Below, piece by piece: positions 51,748 through 60,164 of a DNA stretch of 64,000 nt. Source of the DNA: Azolla caroliniana (lineage: Eukaryota > Polypodiophyta); contig JBHGNT010000016.1 in NCBI GenBank assembly GCA_043228905.1, positions 4,650,001-4,714,000 of the forward strand, in the 5' to 3' direction. The first letter of the stretch is position 1. Each line of letters begins with the position of its first letter. Both the position numbers and the translations under genes were made by a program. Below the pieces are notes generated by a model. The model was not told where the DNA came from. It worked only from the letters and a program-made list of their open reading frames with translations, and did not search any database.

Positions 51748-54700
51748 TCACTTCGGCATGGGATGTCTCTCCAATCCGATCCTCTTCCGGCATGCTTCCA
51801 GCTTGTCGGGTGTGAGCACTTTGGTCAGCATATCTGAGCCGTTTTCGTCCGTGTGGATCTTCGTCAGCACGAACTCCTGGTCTTCTATCCTTTCCCGGAT
51901 CCAGTGATATCTTCGCTGGATGTGCTTCGTCCGGGAGTGATAGGCTGCGTTCTTCGCAAGGTGGATGGCACTCTGACTATCGCAGTAGAGTCGGTACTCC
52001 TCCTGCCGGATACCGAGCTCTCTAATGAAGTCCTTCATCCATATCATTTCCTTGCCGGCTTCAACAGCCGCCATGTACTCCGCCTCCGTGGTTGACAACG
52101 CAACCGTCTTCTGCAGCCTCGACTGCCACGAAACAGCTCCCCCTGCATACGTCATCACATACCCTGATGTGGACCGGCTGGTATCTGCATCAGCCGACAT
52201 ATCCGAATCGGTAAAGCCGTCGAGTTCGGGCTTACCGGAGCCGAATCGGAGGCACACGTTTGCCGTGCCCTTCAGGTATCGGAGTATCCACTTGACCGCG
52301 TTCCAGTGCTCTTTTCCGGGATTGCTCATGTACCGGCTCACCACTCCGACTGCATATCCTATGTCCGGTCTTGTACACACCATTGCGTACATCAAGCTTC
52401 CGACGGCAGAGGCATATGGTACCTTCATCATGTCCTCCTTCTCAGCCTTTGTCTTGGGGCTTTGCTTGCTGGACAGCTTGCAGTTTGCCGGGAGTGTTGA
52501 CCCCACCGGTCTTGCTTCCGACATGTTGAACCGGTGAAGCACCTTTGTCACGTACTTCTCCTGTGACAACCACAACTGCTTCTTCTTCCGGTCCCGGATG
52601 ATGTGCATCCCTAGTATTTGCCTCGCCGGACCCAGGTCCTTCATTGAGAAGGTTCGGTGAAGTGCTTTCTTCAACATCCGTATCTTGCCCTGGTCCCGTC
52701 CGACGATCAACATGTCGTCCACGTAGAGGAGGAGTATTAGAAAGTCTCCTCCTTCGAACTTCTTCACAAACACGCAGTGATCGGTCTGCGTTTTGTGGTA
52801 CCCTTCGTCTGTCATGAAGGAGTCGAACTTCCGGTACCATTGCCGGGGAGCCTGCTTCAGACCGTAGAGGCTCTTCTTCAACCGGCACACCAGGTGCTCC
52901 TTTCCTTTCTTCTCAAATCCTTCCGGTTGCTGCATGTAGATCTCTTCTTCGAGGTCACCGTGAAGGAATGCCGTCTTCACGTCCATCTGTTCTACCTCGA
53001 GGTCCATGCTTGCCGCTATGCTCAGCACCGTCCGGATGGAGGTCATCTTCACTACCGGGGCAAATATCTCGTCGAAGTCGACGCCCTTCTTCTGCTGGAA
53101 CCCCTTTACCACGATCCTGGCTTTGTATCTCGGGGGGTTTCCGGCATCTCCCGGTTTCAGCTTGAACACCCACTTGTTTCGAAGTGCCCGCTTTCCTTTC
53201 GGCAACTCCACAAGTTCATATGTGTGGTTCTCATGCAGGGAATCCATCTCCTCCTGCATGGCACTTAACCACCTGCGGCTATGTGTGTCAAGCTCTGCTT
53301 CTTCAAAATTCTCCGGCTCCCCCTCATCGGTTAGCAGCACGTGCTCTGGTTCCGGAAATCTCCGGGGGGCCCTTCTCTCTCTTAGAGGATATCTTCGTTC
53401 CGGAGCTTCGGTAACCGGTTCTTCCGATTCTTCTTCATCCGAATCCATTTCGGGATCGGGGCCGGTTCCGGTATCATTTTCATCTTCTTCGGCCGGTTCT
53501 GTTTCTTCACCGTCTTCGGCCGGATCCTCGAGTGCTAACCGGTCTCTTGCCGGTCGGGACTGCTCCTTGTAGAGTTGATCCTCACCGGTCGACTTGGAGC
53601 TCTTCATCTTCTTCTCCGACTCCCAGTCGGCGAGTGTCTTGTCCTCCATGAAGATGATATCTCGACTCCTGAATATCTTCTTGTCGACCGGGTCCCATAC
53701 TCGGTAGCCGAACTCGTCGTTGCCGTAACCGAGGAATATGCATGGCCGGGTCTTTGGATCTAGCTTTCCTCTCCGGTCCTTTGCCACATGCACATATGCG
53801 AGACACCCGAACACCTTCAGATGCCGGTAGGATACTTCCCTACCGGTCCACACTCTTTGCGGCGTGTCTCCATCCAAAGGTACTGAGGGTGATCTGTTTA
53901 TCACGTATGTCGCCGTCGACATTGCCTCAGCCCAAAACCCCTTGGGTAATTCCGCATGCGCCAGCATACTCCGGACCCTCTCCATTATGGTCCGGTTCAT
54001 CCTCTCGGCCAGCCCGTTCAGTTCCGGCGTCTTCGGCACAGTAAACTCGAGCCGGATTCCCTTCGAGCGACAGTACTCCTCGAACTGCCCCCGGTATTCC
54101 CCTCCGTTATCCGCTCGTACCGCTTTCAGCTTCTTGCCGGATTCCCTTTCCACTCTCGCGTGGAGTTCTTTGAAGACGGACAATACTTGGTCCTTTGTCT
54201 TCAACGGTGCCGTCCACAGCTTCCGGCTGTGATCATCTATGAATGTTACGAAGTACTGGGCTCCGCCATGTGACTTCGTTTCTACTTGACACACGTCAGT
54301 ATGCACCAGCTCCAATGGTGCAATACGTCTCGTCGGTGGCCTTGAGTGGAAGGAGGCCCGGTTTTGCTTACCGGCCAGGCAGTCGGTGCACTTCTCCAGG
54401 TGCACATGCTTCACTGGAATAAGGTTGTCTTCTGCAAGCCTCTTCATCCCCTTCTCACTCATGTGGCACAGCCTCTTGTGCCACAGCTCACCGGCAGTGT
54501 CGGCTGCCACATTCAACTCCTCCGGACATAGCCGGGAATTCATCAGGTACAGTGTGTTGACCTTCCGGGCCCGAGCCACTATCAGGCTCCCCTTGCTGAA
54601 CTTCATGACACCGTTCCGGATGCTACCCGTGTAACCTTCATCATCTAGCCTCCCGGCCGAGATCAGGTTCAATCGGACCTCCGGAACGTGTCGCACATCC

Positions 54701-55821
54701 TTCAGCAGCATCTTGCATCCGGTTGATGTCATCAGCCACACGTCTCCTATGCCGGCAATCCGGCATGTTCCTTCATTTCCCATCCGGACACAGCCGTGCT
54801 CACCGGCTGTGTAGGATGAGAAGTATTTCTTCTCCGGGGTCAGGTGGAACGACGCTCCGGAATCGACCACCCAGGTCATCTCTTCACCGGCAAGGTTCAG
54901 CTCTGTCTCTTCGGTAATGAGCATTATCTCTTCCTCACTTGCCGCGAGTGCTGTCGTTCCTTTCCGGTCCTGCCCTCGCCGATCCGGACCTCTCCGGTCC
55001 GTGGCTCCCCGGTATGCACCGTTTCTCTCCGGTGACTTCTTCGAATCGGTGTCGTCGGCTCCGTTGTCCTTTCGGTAATGCCGACAATTCTTCCGGAAGT
55101 GCCCCGGCTTCCCACAGTGGAAGCATGTAGGCCTTCCTCTTGACTGCGACCGGGTCCCCGACTTCTCCCGTCTTTGCGGACTCCGGTTCCATTGTCTTCC
55201 CCGTTCCGATTCGGTAAGCAGCGCCTTCGAGTCGGAGGCCGGTTCTTTGTCTCTCCGACGCGCTTCTTCATTCAAAATACTTGTCTTTACCGTTTGTAAG
55301 GACAAGTTATCTTCGGTGCACGAGGTGCTGAGAGTCACCACCAAGTTCTCCCAGCTTTCCGGCAATGTACACATCAGGATGATGGCTTGCATTGCATCCT
55401 CCAACGGGAACTTAATCGCCGCAAGCTGGTTCACGAATCCCATGAACGTGCTTACGTGTTCGACCATGCTCTCGCCGTCCCGGTACTTAAGATTCACTAT
55501 CTTCCTCATCAGGGAGGTCCGGGTCAGAGCATTCTTCCTCTCATACAGTCCGGACAGCTTCCGCCACATCTCGTAGGCGTTCGTATCGTTCGCCACATGT
55601 TGCAGGACACTTACATCGACATATTGCCGGATCGTCGCTACGGCTTTCCGGTTCAGGAGCTTCCACTCCGACTCTATTACCCCCTTGGGTATCTCGGCAT
55701 TGTCGATCGGTTCGTACAGGTCTCGGACGATGAGAAGGTCTTCCATCTTTATCTTCCAGTCGGCGTAGTTCTGTGAGTTCAACACCATCATGCCCGGAGG
55801 CCCACTACCGCCGCCTTCCAT
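51748..55821 (-). CDS. gag-pol: C6 Gag-Pol polyprotein
   Basis: 1357 residues, starting MEGGGSGPPGMMVLNSQNYA at 55821. I chose this ATG because an upstream one lies in the LTR and primer site. Gag has a UBN2-type core (about 15-190) and a knuckle at 233-246 (CFHCGKPGHFRKNC). The protease is VVDSGASFHL, Asp320. Integrase has LWHKRLCHMSEK (His448), Asp509, Asp571 and Glu606. RT has [28 protein letters not shown] and YVDD at 1033-1036. RNase H has TDSDMSADADTSRSTSGYV and VALSTTEAEYMAA. It ends RHPMPK, 10 bases before the LTR. The protein would be cut by its own protease, copy the element RNA in particles and insert the copy. No break was seen. Confidence 0.96.
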   Translation of the reverse strand: MEGGGSGPPGMMVLNSQNYADWKIKMEDLLIVRDLYEPIDNAEIPKGVIESEWKLLNRKAVATIRQYVDVSVLQHVANDTNAYEMWRKLSGLYERKNALTRTSLMRKIVNLKYRDGESMVEHVSTFMGFVNQLAAIKFPLEDAMQAIILMCTLPESWENLVVTLSTSCTEDNLSLQTVKTSILNEEARRRDKEPASDSKALLTESERGRQWNRSPQRREKSGTRSQSRGRPTCFHCGKPGHFRKNCRHYRKDNGADDTDSKKSPERNGAYRGATDRRGPDRRGQDRKGTTALAASEEEIMLITEETELNLAGEEMTWVVDSGASFHLTPEKKYFSSYTAGEHGCVRMGNEGTCRIAGIGDVWLMTSTGCKMLLKDVRHVPEVRLNLISAGRLDDEGYTGSIRNGVMKFSKGSLIVARARKVNTLYLMNSRLCPEELNVAADTAGELWHKRLCHMSEKGMKRLAEDNLIPVKHVHLEKCTDCLAGKQNRASFHSRPPTRRIAPLELVHTDVCQVETKSHGGAQYFVTFIDDHSRKLWTAPLKTKDQVLSVFKELHARVERESGKKLKAVRADNGGEYRGQFEEYCRSKGIRLEFTVPKTPELNGLAERMNRTIMERVRSMLAHAELPKGFWAEAMSTATYVINRSPSVPLDGDTPQRVWTGREVSYRHLKVFGCLAYVHVAKDRRGKLDPKTRPCIFLGYGNDEFGYRVWDPVDKKIFRSRDIIFMEDKTLADWESEKKMKSSKSTGEDQLYKEQSRPARDRLALEDPAEDGEETEPAEEDENDTGTGPDPEMDSDEEESEEPVTEAPERRYPLRERRAPRRFPEPEHVLLTDEGEPENFEEAELDTHSRRWLSAMQEEMDSLHENHTYELVELPKGKRALRNKWVFKLKPGDAGNPPRYKARIVVKGFQQKKGVDFDEIFAPVVKMTSIRTVLSIAASMDLEVEQMDVKTAFLHGDLEEEIYMQQPEGFEKKGKEHLVCRLKKSLYGLKQAPRQWYRKFDSFMTDEGYHKTQTDHCVFVKKFEGGDFLILLLYVDDMLIVGRDQGKIRMLKKALHRTFSMKDLGPARQILGMHIIRDRKKKQLWLSQEKYVTKVLHRFNMSEARPVGSTLPANCKLSSKQSPKTKAEKEDMMKVPYASAVGSLMYAMVCTRPDIGYAVGVVSRYMSNPGKEHWNAVKWILRYLKGTANVCLRFGSGKPELDGFTDSDMSADADTSRSTSGYVMTYAGGAVSWQSRLQKTVALSTTEAEYMAAVEAGKEMIWMKDFIRELGIRQEEYRLYCDSQSAIHLAKNAAYHSRTKHIQRRYHWIRERIEDQEFVLTKIHTDENGSDMLTKVLTPDKLEACRKRIGLERHPMPK

Positions 55822-55838
55822 TTTCTGTGTTACCGTCG

Positions 55839-55850
55839 CTCTGATACCAA
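55839..55850 (-). promoter_or_regulatory. C6 primer-binding site
   Basis: The minus strand reads TGGTATCAGAGC, an exact initiator-Met tRNA complement, two bases inside the 5' LTR. Confidence 0.95.
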
Positions 55851-55852
55851 TT

Positions 55853-56543
55853 TGTTGAAAAACCAGTGCTCGGCCACAACCGAGGAATAGGATCAACTTT
55901 CAGAAAACAGGAAATACAAAATGCACGAAGTACAATAGAGAGAAGAGTACACAGTATGTTTTTCGTGGAAAACCCTAAATGGAAAAAACCACGTGAGTCC
56001 TCAAACTCCAACTCACACTATACACAGAGATGTACAATGGTGAAGCTACAAGGCAACAACCTTGAGCTCACTGTCTTCGCCACAAGCGGCGGCAATACAC
56101 AGAGGCGTCGACCTCTTCCTTTCTTACTCTCTCTCTCGCGGCTGCTCTCACTTCGCTCTCTCAGCTAGAACATAAAAAAATGAGCAACAACATAAAACTG
56201 TTTGCCCTAAGTCATATTTATACACATATGACTTTCGGGCTATTTACAAATATAGCCTCAAGGGCCCTTGGCAAACATATTCACAAATATGTCCCCGCAT
56301 CCGGATCTCTCTCCGGGTACATACATCATCCGGCTCTGTAGCCGGGTCTTCATCATCCGGCTCCGTAGCCGGGTCTTCGTCATCCGGCTCCGTAGCCGGG
56401 GTCTACATCATCCGGCTCCGTAGCCGGGTACTCTTCATCCGGCTTCATGCCGGGTACTCTTCATCCTCCGGTTCCGTAACCGCAACCGGGCTTGCCGTCA
56501 TTCATCTCCGGACATCCCATCCGGAGGGACCGATATCCCAACA
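55853..56543 (-). repeat. 5' LTR of C6
   Basis: The sequence is the same as 51047-51737 except for one base. The promoter lies here for the minus-strand transcript; TATAAATA is at 56215-56222. Confidence 0.97.
56215..56222 (-). promoter_or_regulatory. C6 TATA box
   Basis: TATAAATA on the minus strand in the 5' LTR. The equivalent in C4 is TATAAAT at 31449. Confidence 0.65.
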
Positions 56544-56608
56544 CAGGATGCGTAGTTGCTCCTGTCGAGTTTCTCCACCGGGAGCGACGTAGCCATGCCT
56601 CTATCCAT
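56544..56608 (-). pseudogene. C5 Gag N-terminus
   Basis: The ATG at 56606-56608 reads MDRGMATSLPVEKLDRSNYA and runs into the C6 insertion. It joins 51046 as SWSYKMHQ. It matches the C3 gag start at 30825. Confidence 0.9.
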
Positions 56609-56690
56609 GTCTTCTACTGTGTTTGTTTTTGACCTGTTAGGGTTTTCTTCTCAAGAGTAAATGTCTGCAGCAGAGGTTCTCAACCCTCGC

Positions 56691-56702
56691 GCTCGGATAC
56701 CA
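56691..56702 (-). promoter_or_regulatory. C5 primer-binding site
   Basis: The minus strand reads TGGTATCCGAGC (one mismatch to the initiator-Met form), directly next to the 5' LTR. Confidence 0.85.
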
Positions 56703-56741
56703 TGTAAACGTAAGTGTTTGCGGAAGCGTAAAACAGAGAAC

Positions 56742-56772
<31 letters not shown>

Positions 56773-57060
56773 CACAATTTCAAAATTATATGAAGACTCT
56801 ATATACACACTGTGCTAAGTAGCACTATTTATATAAGTCCTCTTGGGACTGACAGAAGTACCATGTACTTCAATGCTCACACGAGCATCTAACACTTACT
56901 ATGAGACTATAGCTACCTAGTAGTCTATGCTATACTAGGCTTCCGATTGGACTTCCGGTTACGGATTGCACCCGGCCTCCACTACTTGCCGGTTCGGTTG
57001 CTCACCGTCATACCGATCCGTTTCGCCCGATCCGGCTCCGGTTGAGCTTGCCGCTCAACA
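56703..57060 (-). repeat. 5' LTR of C5
   Basis: It starts TGTAAACGTAAGTG and ends CCGCTCAACA. It is 41 bp shorter than the 3' LTR because of indels, mainly near TCCGGCTCCGG and in the GA tract. Confidence 0.95.
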
Positions 57061-57065
57061 CCAAC

Positions 57066-58480
57066 CAAATGAAGAGTCGGCAACTAGTGGAGACTCGGTC
57101 ATGTTGTCCCCGCGTAAAGAACCAAGGAGACAGTTTACACGTAAAGAAAAAGGGAAGAAGAAAATGTCGGAATACAATTTCAGCATTGCCGAGTCAGATC
57201 GGAGCGAATCTGACTTCAGGCCAATCGAGAAGGAACCCCCATGGAAGGGGTCGAAATCGACCGAAAAGGTCGTGAAATCGGGTAATCACAAATTACACCG
57301 ATCTACCCGCCTGAAGAACCCCGTAAAGAGGTAGGTGTATAATGAGTACATGACGCATCTTTATGCGTACATGACGCGCGTGGCGAAAGTGCGTAAGTAG
57401 CAGAGCTACGCAGAAGCGACAAAAGACGCCAATTGGCATGTCGGGATGGAGGAAGAGATGTGCGCCCTAACGAACAATGACACTTGGGATCTAGTTGACG
57501 TACCGAAATGTGTAAAGTCGATCGGATGTAGATGGGTGTATAAGGTGAAATACAACACCGACGGCTCTGTCAACCGATATAAGCCCGTTTGGTTGCAAAA
57601 GGCTATGCATAGAAGCACGACGTAGATTATGACGAGACCTTCGCTCCAGTCGCGAAGATGACTACCATGCGAGTTTTGCTAGCCGTAGCTGGGGGGAAGG
57701 GGTGGCATCTACATCAGATGGACGTAAAGAATGTGTTCCTGCAAGGCGATCTTCAGGAACGGGTGTACATGGTACAACCCCCCAGATTTCTATTCTAACA
57801 GAACACTTCAGTAGTCTGCCGATTGAAGAAGGCGTTATATGGCCTTAAGCAAGCCCCGCGAGCTTGGAACGCGAAGATTACGCAATGGTTGCGTAGAATG
57901 GGGTTTACATCATCCAAATCAGACTCTTCGTTATTTGTTTGGCAAGGTCGACATGGACTGATTTGTCTTTTACTTTATGTTGATGATTTAGTCATCGTTG
58001 GTGCCGACCTTGAAGAAATTGGCTGAGTAAAGCCTCAGCTTGCAGCGTCGTTCGAAATGAAGGATCTTGGCGACCTTCATTACTTCCTCGAGATCGAAGT
58101 GATCCATTCCCCCGAAGGCATATTGATTAGCCAGCGTCATTACACGCTAAATATTCTCTTCAAGTTCGGGATGGCAGATTGCAAGCCCATCTTGACCCCT
58201 CTAGATAGAAACGTAAAGCTTCACCGAGATTCGGGAAAGGTGTGCGACCCGACATGGTTTCGACAGATTATCGGAAACCTCATTTACTTGACGATCACTC
58301 GTCCGGACTTCAACTATTTGGTCGGAATGGTCAGTCAATTTATGTCGCAGCCCACAACCAAACACCTTCAGTGCACGCAAAGGATATTCGATATGTCAGT
58401 GGCACAAAAGACATGGCGTTGTTGTATCGTGCAGACGTACCCGAGCAGTTAGTCGGCTACACGGATGACAATTGAGCCAG
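57066..58480 (+). pseudogene. C3 linker and reverse transcriptase
   Basis: It resumes after C5 with NEESATSGDSVMLSPRKEPR and a basic and acidic linker ending RSTRLKNPVKR-stop. RT motifs lie in shifting frames: [62 protein letters not shown] and MKDLGDLHYFLEIEVI, then ITRPDFNYLVGMVSQFM. At least five stops or shifts. The catalytic YVDD is present. Confidence 0.88.
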
Positions 58481-59467
58481 AAATGCCCACGATCATAGAT
58501 CCACATCCAGATACGCATTCTCATTGGGAAGTGCGGCGATCGCGTGGAGCAGTAAGAAACAGCCGACAGTAGCACTGTCGAGCACAAAGGTCGAATATCG
58601 AGGGGCGACTATCCCTACATGCGAAGTCATTTGGCTGAAACGTCTATTATGGGATCTGCACGTAGAGGTGTCCGATCCAACAACAATCTACTGTGACAAC
58701 CTTAGCAGCATCCACCTTGCGAAGAACTTTGTGTTCTGCGCCCAGACCAAGCACATTGAGGTGCACTATAACTTTGTCCACGAGCGTGTCCTTTTTGGTG
58801 AGATCGAACTAGCATATGTTCCGACAAGTCGGCAAACTACCGACATCTTCACCAAGTCCCTTGGTCTCGACAAGTCACAGCATTTCTCGAGTGAGCTCAG
58901 TCTGCATCACCTCGACACGCCGAACTTGAGGGGGAGACAGGAACAAGAGCGTGAAAGGAGTGGTAGTGACCGCAATGCCGAATCGGATGAACAGTTCGAT
59001 TTCGGGTCAATTGAAGAAGCCGAAGAAGAAAACAGGGGCCGTAATCGAAAGGAAGAGCCAAAGACAGCCAAACAAAAGGGAAATACAGCAAAGAAGGGCG
59101 TAAACCAAGACCAAGATGTGGTCGGATGTTTTCAAGGGCCTGAAGACAGAAGACGAATTGGAGACAGCCAATTCGGGCAAAAGAGGAATTGAATTGGAAA
59201 TGACCGATTTAATCGAAATGTTCGATTCAAACATTACAAATCTACTGAGGGCCAAGCGAAGGAAATGGTAGCGAAAGAGGTGCCAACACCGCGACAGCAA
59301 GGGAGCTGAGGAGGGCTGCATGAGCAGACAAACTGACCGGAAGGGTCAAAGCGCGTGGAATCGAATGGGTCGAGGAGTGCGAGCGAGGCATGAAGCCAGG
59401 AGAGGCCGGAGCAAAGATCCGGAAAAGCAAATGGAACCTCAATTTGAGCTTAAGGGGGAGTGTTGAG
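58481..59467 (+). pseudogene. C3 RNase H with C-terminal extension
   Basis: 58524-59192 is open: AWSSKKQPTVALSSTKVEYR, IYCDNLSSIHLAKNFVFCA, TDIFTKSLGLDKSQHF and LHHLDTPNLRG, then a charged tail (EAEEENRGRNRKEEPK) to a TGA after GQKRN. Past this stop, the frame near 59336-59465 reads WNRMGRGVRARHEARRGRSK and ends FELKGEC, with the stop in the first bases of the LTR. It parallels the C5 tail. The polypurine tract is at 59450-59460. Confidence 0.85.
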
Positions 59468-59707
59468 CTTCGTCCAGTTGGGGATTCTGATGCCCGCGGA
59501 GTGACTCTGCGGCCACTCGTCGGATTACTTTGGAAAATGACCGATCCGCACGGATCTCTTCTGCCGCCTGTTGGAAAGCCTCCCACTTTCGCAATCGTTC
59601 GGCAAGTCTTCTTGCTCGCTCCATAACCGGGTCGTTTGTTGGTCTAGTCATCCATGCCCGCCATTGTTCGTTGCGTTTGTGCAGGAATCGTGGTCGCCAA
59701 AAACTAT
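59468..59707 (-). pseudogene. G0 coding fragment 1, gag-like
   Basis: The minus strand, beginning just inside the G0 5' LTR, carries a primer-site-like TTTTTGGCGACCACGATTCC and then an open frame with MTRPTNDPVMERARRLAERL, KWEAFQQAAEEIRADRSF and RGHQNPQLDEA. It stops at the C3 end. It is the expected gag position for a gypsy element of this type. It resumes at 30297 (IEVLSKH). Confidence 0.65.
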
Positions 59708-60164
59708 GTTATCGCTAGGGCCGGACAATGGCCTAACACAGGGTGTCCCTTTGAGACACTTCACCAAAGGGGTGTTGCAGTGAGATAGAGTTAGACCGAC
59801 TATTAATAGAACCCTGAGGAGTTACTAGCGGCAATATCATTAGTCACAATACACGCGTAGGATAAATTATACTTAGCACAGAACGGTAATTAACGATGAT
59901 TAGGATACAGAACAACAACACTCTATTAATTATCTGCTAGTGATTACAATCTAACCATCCCTCTTTATAGGTCTCCAGTTTTAGGTACAAACCGGTGGCA
60001 ACCGGCAACCGGCTACAAACCGGTCCGGTTCTGGATCGGCATACCGATTCCATGTCCGTCCGTTCGCTTCTTAAATCATAATAATTCTATATATAATCAG
60101 CTCCCAGTTATTAATTATCCCCTCGTTTCCCATTCTGGACTTCCCTTGCCGGCCAGCTAACAAA
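59708..60164 (-). repeat. 5' LTR of gypsy-like element G0
   Basis: It starts TGTTATCGCTAGGGCC and ends GCCAGCTAACA, 457 bp, with TGTTA/TAACA ends. A primer-site-like sequence lies on its left, so it is the 5' LTR of a minus-strand element. No partner LTR was found in the window. Confidence 0.7.

Larger units (their letters stand above)
51047..56543 (-). mobile_element. Ty1/copia element C6, apparently intact and young
   Basis: Two 691-bp LTRs lie at 51047-51737 and 55853-56543. Only one difference is visible, T at 51284 against C at 56090. There is a perfect CAGGA duplication (51042-51046 and 56544-56548), a primer site, and a single 1357-residue Gag-Pol. All key motifs are present, so C6 may be capable of moving. 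Confidence 0.97.
45702..57060 (-). mobile_element. Ty1/copia element C5, host to C6
   Basis: LTRs lie at 45702-46100 (399 bp) and 56703-57060 (358 bp), flanked by a perfect CCAAC duplication (45697-45701 and 57061-57065). Coding on minus is gag-PR-IN-RT-RH plus a long C-terminal extension. C6 sits 65 bases into gag. Four stops and one frameshift in the polyprotein and about ten LTR substitutions suggest moderate age. Confidence 0.96.
30298..59467 (+). mobile_element. Ty1/copia element C3, host to C4, G3 and C5
   Basis: The 5' LTR is 30298-30723 and the gag start is 30825. Coding resumes after each insertion at 37347, 44440 and 57066 and runs to a polypurine tract at 59450-59460, followed by only TGTTGAG of the 3' LTR. 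The rest of that LTR is missing and G0 sequence follows. C3 is the same broad family as C5. Stops and shifts are frequent. The left boundary is approximate and no target duplication could be confirmed. Confidence 0.85.

Noticed and set aside
52777-53572. Plus-strand frames across C6
   Set aside because: Antisense to the intact C6 Gag-Pol, with no recognised domain.
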